Positions 14,435 through 21,254 of a stretch of 25,218 nt of DNA are shown in pieces (positions within the stretch are counted from its first letter, which is position 1; each line of letters opens with the position of its first letter). Made by a program: the position numbers and the translations under genes. The notes below the pieces were generated by a model, which was given only the letters and a program-made list of their open reading frames with translations, ran no database searches and was not told where the DNA came from. The stretch comes from Microbacteriaceae bacterium UBA1487. Lineage in GTDB: Bacteria; Actinomycetota; Actinomycetes; Actinomycetales; Microbacteriaceae. The stretch is from assembly GCA_002325245.1 (NCBI GenBank), contig DCRR01000022.1, forward strand, positions 137,485 through 162,702, read 5' to 3'.

Positions 14435-14509
14435 GAAGGACCAACTCACCGGTCGAGGCTTTTCCAGCTCCGGACGGCGTAGGGGAACCGCTGAAATGAG
14501 GAGGCTCAC

Positions 14510-14590
14510 ATGAACGACGTCGACACCGTTGGTGGTTACGCTGTCCCGGTCGATCCGATGGACGACCTGCAGTGTGAGAGCTGCCAGTAA
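14510..14590 (+). CDS. 26-residue acidic peptide with C-terminal CxxC, function unknown
   Basis: The start ATG at 14510 is preceded by GAGGAGG at ideal spacing, and TAA ends the frame at 14590. The peptide begins MNDVDTVGGYAV, continues PVDPMDD and ends LQCESCQ. It has no Lys or Arg, six acidic residues, and Cys22 and Cys25 as C-E-S-C close to the C-terminus. A strong promoter lies 76 bases upstream and a 13-bp terminator hairpin 40 bases downstream, so it has its own short transcript. A leader-like acidic N-terminus plus a Cys-rich tail recalls precursors of modified peptides, but no modification enzyme is nearby. A small metal- or redox-active protein is equally possible. I have an unverified impression that similar peptides occur in related genera. 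I do not recognise a named family. Confidence 0.72.
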   Translation: MNDVDTVGGYAVPVDPMDDLQCESCQ

Positions 14591-14630
14591 GGCACACCAC
14601 TGACCCCGGCCACGGCCGGGAACGAGAATT

Positions 14631-14667
14631 CCGAAGCCTCGGGCGCCGCATGGCCCCGGGGCTTCGG
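14631..14667 (+). terminator. Strong terminator hairpin after the peptide gene
   Basis: CCGAAGCCTCGGG (14631-14643) pairs over 13 positions (one G-U) with 14655-14667, leaving an 11-base loop. TCGTTC follows. A smaller hairpin (CCCGGC/GCCGGG, 14605-14620) precedes it. Together they delimit the peptide transcript from the hadA promoter downstream. Confidence 0.8.
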
Positions 14668-14714
14668 TCGTTCCCGCCGGGCCGCCGGCCTCCGAACCGT
14701 GCGGCGCGCGCCGG

Positions 14715-14720
14715 TAGGCT
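14715..14720 (+). promoter_or_regulatory. Leaderless-type -10 box of hadA-hadB-murB
   Basis: TAGGCT stands exactly 7 bases before the GTG of hadA with no Shine-Dalgarno sequence in between, so the transcript likely begins at the start codon. No clear -35 is seen. Confidence 0.6.
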
Positions 14721-14727
14721 GTGACGC

Positions 14728-15177
14728 GTGTCCGTGAACCCCGAAATCCAGGGTCGCAGCTACCCGACGACCGAGCCGTACATGGTCGGTCGCGAGAAGG
14801 TGCGCGAGTTCGCTCGCGCCGTGCTGTCGACGAGTCCGATCAACCTCGACCCCGAGGCCGCGCGTGCGGCCGGCTACGCCGACGTGGTGGCGCCGCCCAC
14901 CTTCCCGGTGGTGGTGCAGGAGCACACGCTCGCGCAGCTGCTCGCCGACGAGGACGCGGGCATCGACTTCTCGCGCGTCGTGCACGGCGACCAGCGCTTC
15001 AGCTACACGCGCCCCGTCGTCGCCGGGGATGAGCTGCGCGCCACCATGACCGTGACGAGCGTCAAGTCGCTCGGCGGCAACAGCATGGTGACCGCGTCAT
15101 CCGAGATCGTGGATGCCGAGGGCGCGCACGTCGTCACCGCCATCTCGACGCTCGTCGTCCGAGGAGATGAGTCATGA
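14728..15177 (+). CDS. hadA: MaoC-like (FAS1-type) dehydratase, HadA-like subunit
   Basis: This 149-residue hot-dog-fold protein resembles the substrate-binding subunit of the (3R)-hydroxyacyl-ACP dehydratase. It starts with PEIQGRSYPTTEPYMVGREKVREFARAV, typical of HadA-type N-terminal MaoC domains, and continues with AAGYADVVAPPTFPVVV and VVHGDQRFSYTRPVVAGDELRATMTV. The catalytic D-x-N-P-x-H is absent here and present in the next gene, as in the HadAB heterodimer. In mycobacteria hadA-hadB lie close to tRNA-Trp and secE; here these are found about 9.5 kb downstream. GTG at 14728 is preferred because of the leaderless promoter. The exact pathway (fatty acid chain elongation or another hydratase step) is not proven by sequence. 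Confidence 0.88.
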   Translation: MSVNPEIQGRSYPTTEPYMVGREKVREFARAVLSTSPINLDPEAARAAGYADVVAPPTFPVVVQEHTLAQLLADEDAGIDFSRVVHGDQRFSYTRPVVAGDELRATMTVTSVKSLGGNSMVTASSEIVDAEGAHVVTAISTLVVRGDES

Positions 15178-15602
15178 GCGCCCTGCCCGATCGTTCCGCC
15201 CTCGCCGTCGGCGATGTCGTCGCCGAGTCGAGCTTCGGTCTCACCCGCGACAATCTGGTGCGCTACGCCGGCGCCTCCGGCGACTTCAACCCGATCCACT
15301 ACCGCGACGACGTCGCCGCGAGCGTCGGGCTTCCCGGGGTGCTCGCCCACGGGATGCTCACCATGGGCTTCGCGGTGCAGCCCGTCGTCGAGTGGCTCGG
15401 CGGCGACAGCGGCAGGATCCTCGACTATCAGGTGCGCTTCACCCGCCCGGTCGTCGTGGATCCGGAGACCGGAGCGGTCGTCAGCGTCAGCGCCAAGGTG
15501 GGCGCCCTCGACGACGCCGGAGTGCGCATCGACCTCACGGTGAGCTGCAACGGCCAGACCGTGCTCGGCAAGGCCCAGGCCGTCGTCGCCCTGCCCGCGT
15601 GA
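15174..15602 (+). CDS. hadB: MaoC-family dehydratase, HadB-like catalytic subunit
   Basis: This 142-residue hot-dog-fold hydratase contains RYAGASGDFNPIHYRDDVAASVGLPGVLAHGMLTMGF, where the Asp and His of D-F-N-P-I-H form the catalytic pair of (R)-specific enoyl hydratases/dehydratases. It would pair with the preceding HadA-like protein; the ATGA overlap supports stoichiometric production. The C-terminal strand region (VVSVSAKVGALDDAGVRIDLTVSC) completes the fold. Its stop overlaps the GTG of murB as GTGA, so murB belongs to the same transcript. Confidence 0.92.
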   Translation: MSALPDRSALAVGDVVAESSFGLTRDNLVRYAGASGDFNPIHYRDDVAASVGLPGVLAHGMLTMGFAVQPVVEWLGGDSGRILDYQVRFTRPVVVDPETGAVVSVSAKVGALDDAGVRIDLTVSCNGQTVLGKAQAVVALPA

Positions 15603-16777
15603 CCGCCGACGTGACCGAGCTCGCCGCGCTGACCACCCTTGGGGTCGGCGGCGCGGCCGCGCAGCTGGTCACGCCCGCGACCCGCGCCGAGCTGCTCGAC
15701 GCCGTGCAGTCCGCATGGTCCGAGCCGGAGGACTGGCTGCTGCTCGGCGGCGGCTCCAACGTGGTCATCGGCGATGACGGCTTCGACGGCACCGTGGTTC
15801 GGGTCGCCAGCCACGGCATCGAGCGGCTGCCCGGCGAACCGCCGCGCGTGCGCGAGCCCGGCGCCCCCGAGCACCCTGCCGGAGACGGGGCGCGCGAGCG
15901 CACCGTGCGTCTGCGGGTGGAGGCGGGCGAGAGCTGGGACGACGTCGTCGCGCACACCGTCGAGCAGGGCTGGGCGGGCATCGAGGCGCTCTCCGGCATC
16001 CCCGGCAGCGCGGGAGCCGCGCCCGTGCAGAACATCGGCGCCTACGGGCAGGAGCTCGCCTCCAGCCTGACCGCGATCGAATTCCTCGACTTCGAGACCG
16101 GCGAGCTGTCGCGGATCCCCGCAGCGGCGCTCGGCCTCGGCTATCGCACGAGCGCGCTCAAGCGCGGGCGATTGGGGCTGGTGGTCTCCCTCGAGCTCGC
16201 GCTCTTCGAGCCGGCACCCGGGCAGGCAGCGCTCTCGCAGCCGATCGCCTACGCGCAGCTTGCCGACGCCCTCGGCGTCCGCCTCGGCGACCGCATCCCG
16301 GTGCGCGAGGTGCGGTCCGCGGTGCTCGAGCTGCGGGCGAGCAAGGGGATGCTCTGGAATCCGAGCGACCCCGACTCGCGCAGCGCTGGGTCGTTCTTCA
16401 CGAACCCGGTCGTGAGCGAGCACTTCGCGCGCGGCCTGCCGAGCGATGCCCCGCGCTGGCCGACCGCACCGGAGGAGCCGGATCGGGTGCTGCCGCTCGG
16501 CGCCGAGGTGCCGAGCCTGGCGCGGCCCGCCTCGGGCGAGTACCTGGTCAAGCTCTCCGCCGCCTGGCTGATCGAGCGGGCCGGCGTGACGCGCGGGTTC
16601 GCGCTGCCGGGCTCCCGGGCGGCGATCTCGAGCAAGCACACCCTGGCGATCGTCAACCGCGGTGGCGCCACCGCGGCCGAGATCGTGCAGCTCGCGAGCT
16701 ACGTGCAGACGCGCGTGCTCTCGCAGTTCGGCGTGGTCCTGCATCCCGAGCCGGTGCTCGTCGGAGTGCACCTCTAG
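15599..16777 (+). CDS. murB: UDP-N-acetylenolpyruvoylglucosamine reductase
   Basis: This 392-residue FAD enzyme reduces UDP-GlcNAc-enolpyruvate to UDP-MurNAc with NADPH, a committed step of peptidoglycan synthesis. Seen: TTLGVGGAAAQL at the start, the FAD-binding LLLGGGSNVVIGDDGFDG, GIEALSGIPGSAGAAPVQNIGAYGQEL, GYRTSALKRG, the catalytic serine loop AGSFFTNPVV, and the C-terminal LIERAGVTRGFALPGSRAAISSKHTLAIVN with LHPEPVLVG carrying the acid. A Pro/Glu/Arg-rich insert of about 25 residues near residues 80-105 interrupts the FAD domain. GTG at 15599, overlapping the hadB stop, is the chosen start; a second GTG 12 bases on is possible. The long frame upstream is a hadA/hadB shadow. Confidence 0.96.
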   Translation: MTADVTELAALTTLGVGGAAAQLVTPATRAELLDAVQSAWSEPEDWLLLGGGSNVVIGDDGFDGTVVRVASHGIERLPGEPPRVREPGAPEHPAGDGARERTVRLRVEAGESWDDVVAHTVEQGWAGIEALSGIPGSAGAAPVQNIGAYGQELASSLTAIEFLDFETGELSRIPAAALGLGYRTSALKRGRLGLVVSLELALFEPAPGQAALSQPIAYAQLADALGVRLGDRIPVREVRSAVLELRASKGMLWNPSDPDSRSAGSFFTNPVVSEHFARGLPSDAPRWPTAPEEPDRVLPLGAEVPSLARPASGEYLVKLSAAWLIERAGVTRGFALPGSRAAISSKHTLAIVNRGGATAAEIVQLASYVQTRVLSQFGVVLHPEPVLVGVHL

Positions 16778-16783
16778 TCCCGC

Positions 16784-16789
16784 TACGCT
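16784..16789 (+). promoter_or_regulatory. Leaderless-type -10 box of rbsK
   Basis: TACGCT lies 6 bases before the rbsK ATG in the 18-bp gap after murB; no Shine-Dalgarno sequence is present in between (CGAACA). Confidence 0.5.
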
Positions 16790-16795
16790 CGAACA

Positions 16796-17683
16796 ATGCC
16801 TCACATCGCCGTGCTCGGAAGCGCCAATCTCGACTTCGTGGTGACCCAGCCGCGGCTCGCGAAACCGGGGGAGACGATCTTCGGCCACGACTTCGTCACC
16901 GTCCCCGGCGGCAAGGGCCTGAACCAGGCCGTCGCGGCGGCACGCGCCGGCGGCGACGTCACCTTCCTCGGCGCCGTCGGCGCCGACGATGCGGGTCGAG
17001 TGCTTCGCGAGTGCCTCGCGGGCGAGGGCATCGACCTGGCCGGGCTCCTCGAGGTCCCCGGCCCCACCGGCACCGCCCACATCGCGGTCGTCGACGACGG
17101 CGAGAACTCGATCGTCGTGGTCCCGGGCGCGAACGCCGCCGTCACGGAGCTCGACGACACGACGCGCTCGCACATCGCCGGGGCCGCCGCGCTCGTGCTC
17201 CAGCTGGAGCGTCCGCTGGAGCTCGTCGCGGAGGCGCTCGCCTTCGCCCGCGCCTCCGGGGTTCGCACCGTCCTCACCCCGGCGCCGGCGCGCCCGCTGA
17301 CGGCCGAGCTGCTCGCGCTCGTCGACATCCTGGTTCCGAACGCCGGGGAGGCGTGCGAACTGGCGGGCGTCGGCGACGAGCTCGCCGCGGCGCGGGCTCT
17401 GAGCCTGCAGGCGGCGACCGTGATCATGACGCGCGGTGAGCACGGCTCGGTGATCGCGCGGGCGGGAGAGATCGTGGCCGAGGTGCCGGCGCGGAAGGTG
17501 ACCCCGGTCGACACGACCGCGGCGGGCGACACCTTCGTCGGGGCCCTGGTGGCCCGGCTCGTGGCCGGGGATGAGCTCGAGGATGCGGTCGGCACGGCCA
17601 CCGTGGCCGCCTCGATCGCGGTGACGCGGCCCGGCGCCACCAGCTCCATCCCCACCTGGGACGAGGTCGCCGCCGCGCTCTGA
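16796..17683 (+). CDS. rbsK: Ribokinase-like PfkB-family sugar kinase
   Basis: This 295-residue kinase of the PfkB family most likely phosphorylates ribose at O5, though other sugars or nucleosides cannot be excluded. The N-terminal GSANLDFVVTQPRLAKPGETI and PGGKGLNQAVAAARAG are the substrate-side signatures (the GGKGxNQA motif is typical of ribokinase). TPAPARPL and LVPNAGEACEL follow, and VDTTAAGDTFVGALVARL is the second PfkB signature, with the catalytic Asp in AAGD and Ala in place of the first Gly of the usual GAGD. The ATG at 16796 is preceded by TACGCT at 6 bases and no Shine-Dalgarno sequence. No ribose transporter or rbsD is adjacent. It is convergent with the response regulator at a 10-bp distance. 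Confidence 0.9.
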   Translation: MPHIAVLGSANLDFVVTQPRLAKPGETIFGHDFVTVPGGKGLNQAVAAARAGGDVTFLGAVGADDAGRVLRECLAGEGIDLAGLLEVPGPTGTAHIAVVDDGENSIVVVPGANAAVTELDDTTRSHIAGAAALVLQLERPLELVAEALAFARASGVRTVLTPAPARPLTAELLALVDILVPNAGEACELAGVGDELAAARALSLQAATVIMTRGEHGSVIARAGEIVAEVPARKVTPVDTTAAGDTFVGALVARLVAGDELEDAVGTATVAASIAVTRPGATSSIPTWDEVAAAL

Positions 17684-17693
17684 GCGCAGGGCC

Positions 17694-18317
17694 CTACAGG
17701 ATCCCGAGTTCCATCGCGCGCGTGACGGCGCGTGTGCGATCGGCGACGTCGAGCTTCGCGAACACGTGCAGGAGGTGCGTCTTCACGGTCGACTCGCCGA
17801 CGAACAGCCGCTCGCCGATCGCGCGATTGCTGAGGCCGTCGGCGACGAGTCGCAGCACGTCGAGCTCGCGCGGGCTGAGCGCCGCGGCCGGCTCGGGCGG
17901 ACGCGACGCCCGGGTGACGAGCATCGCGGCGACGCGCGGCGCGAGGGCGACTTCGCCGGCGGCGACCGCGCGCACGCCAGCCAGCAGCTCCTGCTCGGGG
18001 GCGGCCTTCAGCAGGTAGCCGCTGGCGCCCGCCTCGACGCCCGCCAGGATGGCATCGTCGGATTCGTAGGTGGTGAGGATGACGACCTTCACCTCGGGGG
18101 CGCCGGCCCGGATCTGGGCCGTCGCAGCGTCGCCGTCGAGCTCGGGCATCCGCAGATCCATGAGCACGACGTCGGGTCGCTTCGTGAGCGCCTGCTCGAC
18201 CGCCTCGACGCCCGTCGTCGCTGTGCCGACGACCTCGACGTCGTCCTCGGCCTCCAGCAGGGCGACCAGGCCCGCACGCACGATCGGGTGGTCGTCGGCG
18301 ACCAGGATGCGGATCAT
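17694..18317 (-). CDS. Response regulator, NarL/FixJ family (REC + LuxR-type HTH)
   Basis: This 207-residue DNA-binding regulator has a receiver domain (residues 1-120) with acidic pocket Asp8-Asp9, phosphoacceptor Asp54 in VVLMDLRMPELDG, the Thr of ILTTYES and the Lys of GYLLKAA. A linker leads to a LuxR helix-turn-helix (about 147-207): LSPRELDVLRLVADGLSNRAIGERLFVGESTVKTHL. The ATG overlaps the histidine-kinase stop as ATGA, and both follow an ABC exporter. Such cassettes usually control their own transporter in response to membrane or drug stress, which is the inferred role here. The inverted repeat before the ABC genes is one possible target site. Confidence 0.95.
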   Translation of the reverse strand: MIRILVADDHPIVRAGLVALLEAEDDVEVVGTATTGVEAVEQALTKRPDVVLMDLRMPELDGDAATAQIRAGAPEVKVVILTTYESDDAILAGVEAGASGYLLKAAPEQELLAGVRAVAAGEVALAPRVAAMLVTRASRPPEPAAALSPRELDVLRLVADGLSNRAIGERLFVGESTVKTHLLHVFAKLDVADRTRAVTRAMELGIL

Positions 18318-19462
18318 GAGCCGGCTCCCAGCGGGACGCGCGCCGTGAGCGTCGTGGCGCCCGGAGTTCCGTCGACGGAGACCGTGCCGCCGACGAGTTC
18401 GACCCGGGCGGTGAGCCCGTCGAGGCCGAAGCCGGCGCCGCGCCGCACCGTGGGGTCGAAGCCGACGCCGTCGTCGATGACGCGCACCCGGGCGGCGCCG
18501 TCATCGATGCTCAGCTCGATGCGGGCGTGCGAGGCGGCGGAGTGCTTGCGCACGTTCGCCAGCCCCTCCTGCGCGCAGCGCAGCACCACGACCTCGACGT
18601 CGCGGTCCAGCACGATGCCCTCGGCGGCCTCGAGGGTGACGGTCATCCCCGTCTCGCGCTCGAAGCGCGCGGCGAGTCGAGCGAGGGCGGTCGTGATCCC
18701 GCCGCCCAGATCGACGGGGGCGGTGCCGGCCACGAGCGAGCGGGTCTCGGTGAGGGTGTCGCGTGCCGCGGTCTCGAGCATCTCGAGCGCGGCATCGTCG
18801 AGGCGCCCGGTGCGGAACTCCCGGCGCGCTTGCTGGGTGAGCAGCACGATGCCGGTGAGGCTCTGCGCGATGGTGTCGTGCAGTTCGCGGGCGAACCGCT
18901 CGCGCTCCTCGGTGACGCCGCGGTCGCGGTGCAGCACTTCGAGTTCTCGCTGAGCGGCCGTGAGCTGGTCGACGAGCAGCGCCTTCTCCGCCCCGAATCG
19001 GGCGATGCGGGTGATCCAGAGTCCGAGCGCCAGGCTGAAGGTGAGTGACAGCACGACGGTGACGAAGGTGGACAGCAGCGCCGCGGGTGCCGTGCCGAGG
19101 TTCACCACGAAGCCCGCGCCCACACTGAGCGCGATGCCGATGTTGGCGATGATCGCGCGCCGCGTGGACGGCGCGAGGGCCCAGACGATCGGGTAGGCGA
19201 TCGATTGGGCGAAGGCCAGGACGGGGTTGATGGCGACCAGGGCGCCCGTGACGAGGACGGTGACGACGATGAAGATCGACATCGCGTGGTACTGCTCGCG
19301 CCGGTACGCCGGGCGCCCGATGGCGAGCCAGGAGATCGCGAAGACGGTCAGGATCGCGTAGCCGACCACCCGATCCGTGCCGTCGGCGAAGAACGTCACG
19401 ATCCCCGCGAGCACGAGGCTCGAGCCGAGGATCGCGACGTCCCACCACCGCGGGTTGTTCAT
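18314..19462 (-). CDS. Sensor histidine kinase, NarL-type (HisKA_3) family
   Basis: This 382-residue membrane kinase has five or six hydrophobic segments in residues 8-155 with only short outside loops, so it probably senses something within the membrane and not a large soluble ligand. A short coiled coil follows, then the dimerisation/phosphorylation helix ERERFARELHDTIAQSLTG with His195. The ATPase domain has the N box (LRCAQEGLANVRKHS), the G1 motif DDGVGFD and a GFGLDGLTAR loop. The ATG at 19462 lies one base after the permease stop, and the stop overlaps the response regulator start. The topology is like DesK/LiaS-type sensors. The upstream part of the same open frame is antisense-like coding noise over the permease gene. 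Confidence 0.93.
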   Translation of the reverse strand: MNNPRWWDVAILGSSLVLAGIVTFFADGTDRVVGYAILTVFAISWLAIGRPAYRREQYHAMSIFIVVTVLVTGALVAINPVLAFAQSIAYPIVWALAPSTRRAIIANIGIALSVGAGFVVNLGTAPAALLSTFVTVVLSLTFSLALGLWITRIARFGAEKALLVDQLTAAQRELEVLHRDRGVTEERERFARELHDTIAQSLTGIVLLTQQARREFRTGRLDDAALEMLETAARDTLTETRSLVAGTAPVDLGGGITTALARLAARFERETGMTVTLEAAEGIVLDRDVEVVVLRCAQEGLANVRKHSAASHARIELSIDDGAARVRVIDDGVGFDPTVRRGAGFGLDGLTARVELVGGTVSVDGTPGATTLTARVPLGAGS

Positions 19463-19463
19463 G

Positions 19464-20300
19464 TCAGCTATCTTTCCGGATCCACCGGAAGGTGAGGCGC
19501 GCGAGCACCAGTCCGACGACGAGCCAGATGCCGGTCGCGATCGCGACCCCCGCGAGGTTCCAGACCTCGCCCGGCTCGAAGGCCTCGAAGTTCTCCGGGA
19601 GGAACACCGCGCGCATCCCCTGCGCGAGCCACTTGAGCGGGAACACGCTGGCAACGTTCTGCAGCCACTCCGGCAGGTCGCTGAAGCGCAGGTAGACCCC
19701 CGAGATGAACTGCAGGACGAGCACGATCGGGATGATGACGGCGGTCGCGCTCTTGCCGCTGCGCGGCAGACTGGCGAGACCGATGCCGAGCACCGCCGAG
19801 GTGGCGACGCCGAGGAAGAAGACCCAGGCGAAGGTCGCCCAGCTCTCCGCATCCGTCGGGAGCGGCACCTGGAAGACGACGCCCGCGACCAGGATGAGCA
19901 GCGCGGCCTGCAGGATGCCCGTCACGAGCACCTGCCCGATCTTGCCGACGAAGTAGCTCATCATCGGCAGGGGCGTCCCGGCGAGGCGCTTGAGGGTGCC
20001 GTCGCTTCGTTCCATGGCGATGTCGATCGACATGTTCTGAAGTCCCGACAGGAGCACGCCAGCGGCGAGCATCCCGGGCAGGTAGTAGGCGGCCGCCGTC
20101 ACGGTCTCGCCGTCGGGGTCGAGGCCGAAGCTGGCCTCGCTGAAGGCGACCGAGAAGATCGTCAGCATGACGAGCGGGAACAGGAAGGTGAAGAACACGG
20201 TGTCGCCCTGGCGGAAGTACATGGCGACCTCGTAGCGGATGCGCGCGAGTCCGAGCGGGATCACGCGGCCCGGGCGGAGGGGGGCGGTGGCGATGGTCAT
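19464..20300 (-). CDS. ABC-2 type transporter permease (drug exporter)
   Basis: This 278-residue integral membrane subunit has an N-terminal cytoplasmic segment (RIRYEVAMYFRQGDTVFFTFLFP) typical of ABC-2 permeases. One helix and an outer loop follow, then five helices between about residues 70 and 270. The MERSDGTLKRLAGTPL coupling segment contacts the ATPase in this family (E-R-x-x-G-T-L-x-x-L-x-x-T-P). It pairs with the ATPase gene that overlaps it by ATGA to form a DrrAB-like exporter. Candidate substrates are drugs, antimicrobial peptides or lipids; sequence does not decide. The two-component genes follow after one base. Confidence 0.93.
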   Translation of the reverse strand: MTIATAPLRPGRVIPLGLARIRYEVAMYFRQGDTVFFTFLFPLVMLTIFSVAFSEASFGLDPDGETVTAAAYYLPGMLAAGVLLSGLQNMSIDIAMERSDGTLKRLAGTPLPMMSYFVGKIGQVLVTGILQAALLILVAGVVFQVPLPTDAESWATFAWVFFLGVATSAVLGIGLASLPRSGKSATAVIIPIVLVLQFISGVYLRFSDLPEWLQNVASVFPLKWLAQGMRAVFLPENFEAFEPGEVWNLAGVAIATGIWLVVGLVLARLTFRWIRKDS

Positions 20301-21172
20301 GCGAGGGCCTCTTCCTGACGCGCGGTCTCGCCGACGAGACCGAGATAGATGTCTTCCAGACTGGGTCGGATCACTTCGAGGCGATCCGGTTCGGTGCCGC
20401 CGTTCTGGGCGACGAGTTCGGTGACCCGGGCGGCGGGCCGATCGGTGTGCTCCTCGCGCACCGTGCCCTGCTCGACCCAGCGCACGATCGGCACGCGCGC
20501 CTCGGCGCCTCCGATTTCGTCGATGCGTCCGAGGGCGACCAGCCGCCCGCCGGCGACGATTCCCGCCCGGTCGCCGAGTTGCGCGGCCTCGTCGAGGTAG
20601 TGGGTGGTCAACAGAATCGTGGTGCCCTCGCGCTTGAGGTCGCGGATGAGGTCCCAGAACTGACGACGCGCCTCCGGGTCGAACCCGGTGGTGGGCTCGT
20701 CCAAGAACAGCAGCTCGGGGCGACCGATCACGCCGAGGGCGACGTCGACGCGTCGGCGTTGACCGCCGGAGAGCTTCTTGATCCGCACATCGGCCTTCGA
20801 CTCGAGCCCGACGGCCGCGATGACCTGGTCGACCTCGCGCGGGTTCGGGTACATGCCGGCGAAGAGTCGCAAAAGCTCGCGCACGGTCGCATTGCCGGTT
20901 TCGCCGCTGCTCTGCAGCACAATGCCGAGCCGTGCCTTCCAGGCGAGCCCCCCGTGCTGCGGATCGACGCCGAGCACGCGCGCCTCGCCGCTGGTGCGGT
21001 CGCGGTAGCCCTCGAGAATCTCGATCGTGGTGCTCTTGCCGGCACCGTTGGGGCCGAGCAGGGCGAAGGTCTCGCCGCGATGGATGTCAAAGTCGAGGCC
21101 GCGCAGTGCGAGCACACCGCCGCGGTACTCCTTGCGGAGATCGCGCACCTCTACCACTGTGTCCGTTGTCAT
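20297..21172 (-). CDS. ABC transporter ATP-binding protein (DrrA-like)
   Basis: This is the 291-residue ATPase of an ABC-2 exporter. The Walker A motif GPNGAGKST lies at 40-48, the signature LSGGQ at 134-138, Walker B LLFLDEP at 154-160, and the switch histidine in TTHYLDEA near 190. The C-terminal 80 residues (RVPIVRWVEQGTVREEHTD... SLEDIYLGL) are the extension found in DrrA-type drug-exporter ATPases. It is the first gene of a four-gene operon (ATPase, permease, kinase, regulator) whose members overlap or lie 1 base apart. The ATG at 21172 has GAGG only one base upstream and GGAG farther back, so its ribosome binding site is mediocre. No convincing promoter was found in the 82-bp gap. Confidence 0.95.
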   Translation of the reverse strand: MTTDTVVEVRDLRKEYRGGVLALRGLDFDIHRGETFALLGPNGAGKSTTIEILEGYRDRTSGEARVLGVDPQHGGLAWKARLGIVLQSSGETGNATVRELLRLFAGMYPNPREVDQVIAAVGLESKADVRIKKLSGGQRRRVDVALGVIGRPELLFLDEPTTGFDPEARRQFWDLIRDLKREGTTILLTTHYLDEAAQLGDRAGIVAGGRLVALGRIDEIGGAEARVPIVRWVEQGTVREEHTDRPAARVTELVAQNGGTEPDRLEVIRPSLEDIYLGLVGETARQEEALA

Positions 21173-21227
21173 GCCTCAACTCTGCTCCGTGCGAGCGGTC
21201 GCGACAACGACGAGGCGGTGGGTTGCG

Positions 21228-21249
21228 GTATCCACCGGTCGGTGGATAC
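21228..21249. terminator. 9-bp inverted repeat between aminotransferase and ABC operon
   Basis: GTATCCACC and GGTGGATAC (9-bp arms) flank GGTC. It lies 6 bases past the aminotransferase stop on that gene's strand, as a terminator would. It also lies 56 bases upstream of the ABC-ATPase start on the same strand, so it could be an operator of the ABC/two-component operon. No T tract follows. Confidence 0.5.
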
Positions 21250-21254
21250 GCGCG

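Noticed and set aside
14496..14513. Five-codon frame (MRRLT) ending on the start codon of the 26-residue peptide
   Set aside because: It consists of the ribosome binding site itself and has no ribosome binding site of its own; the ATGA overlap is probably chance.
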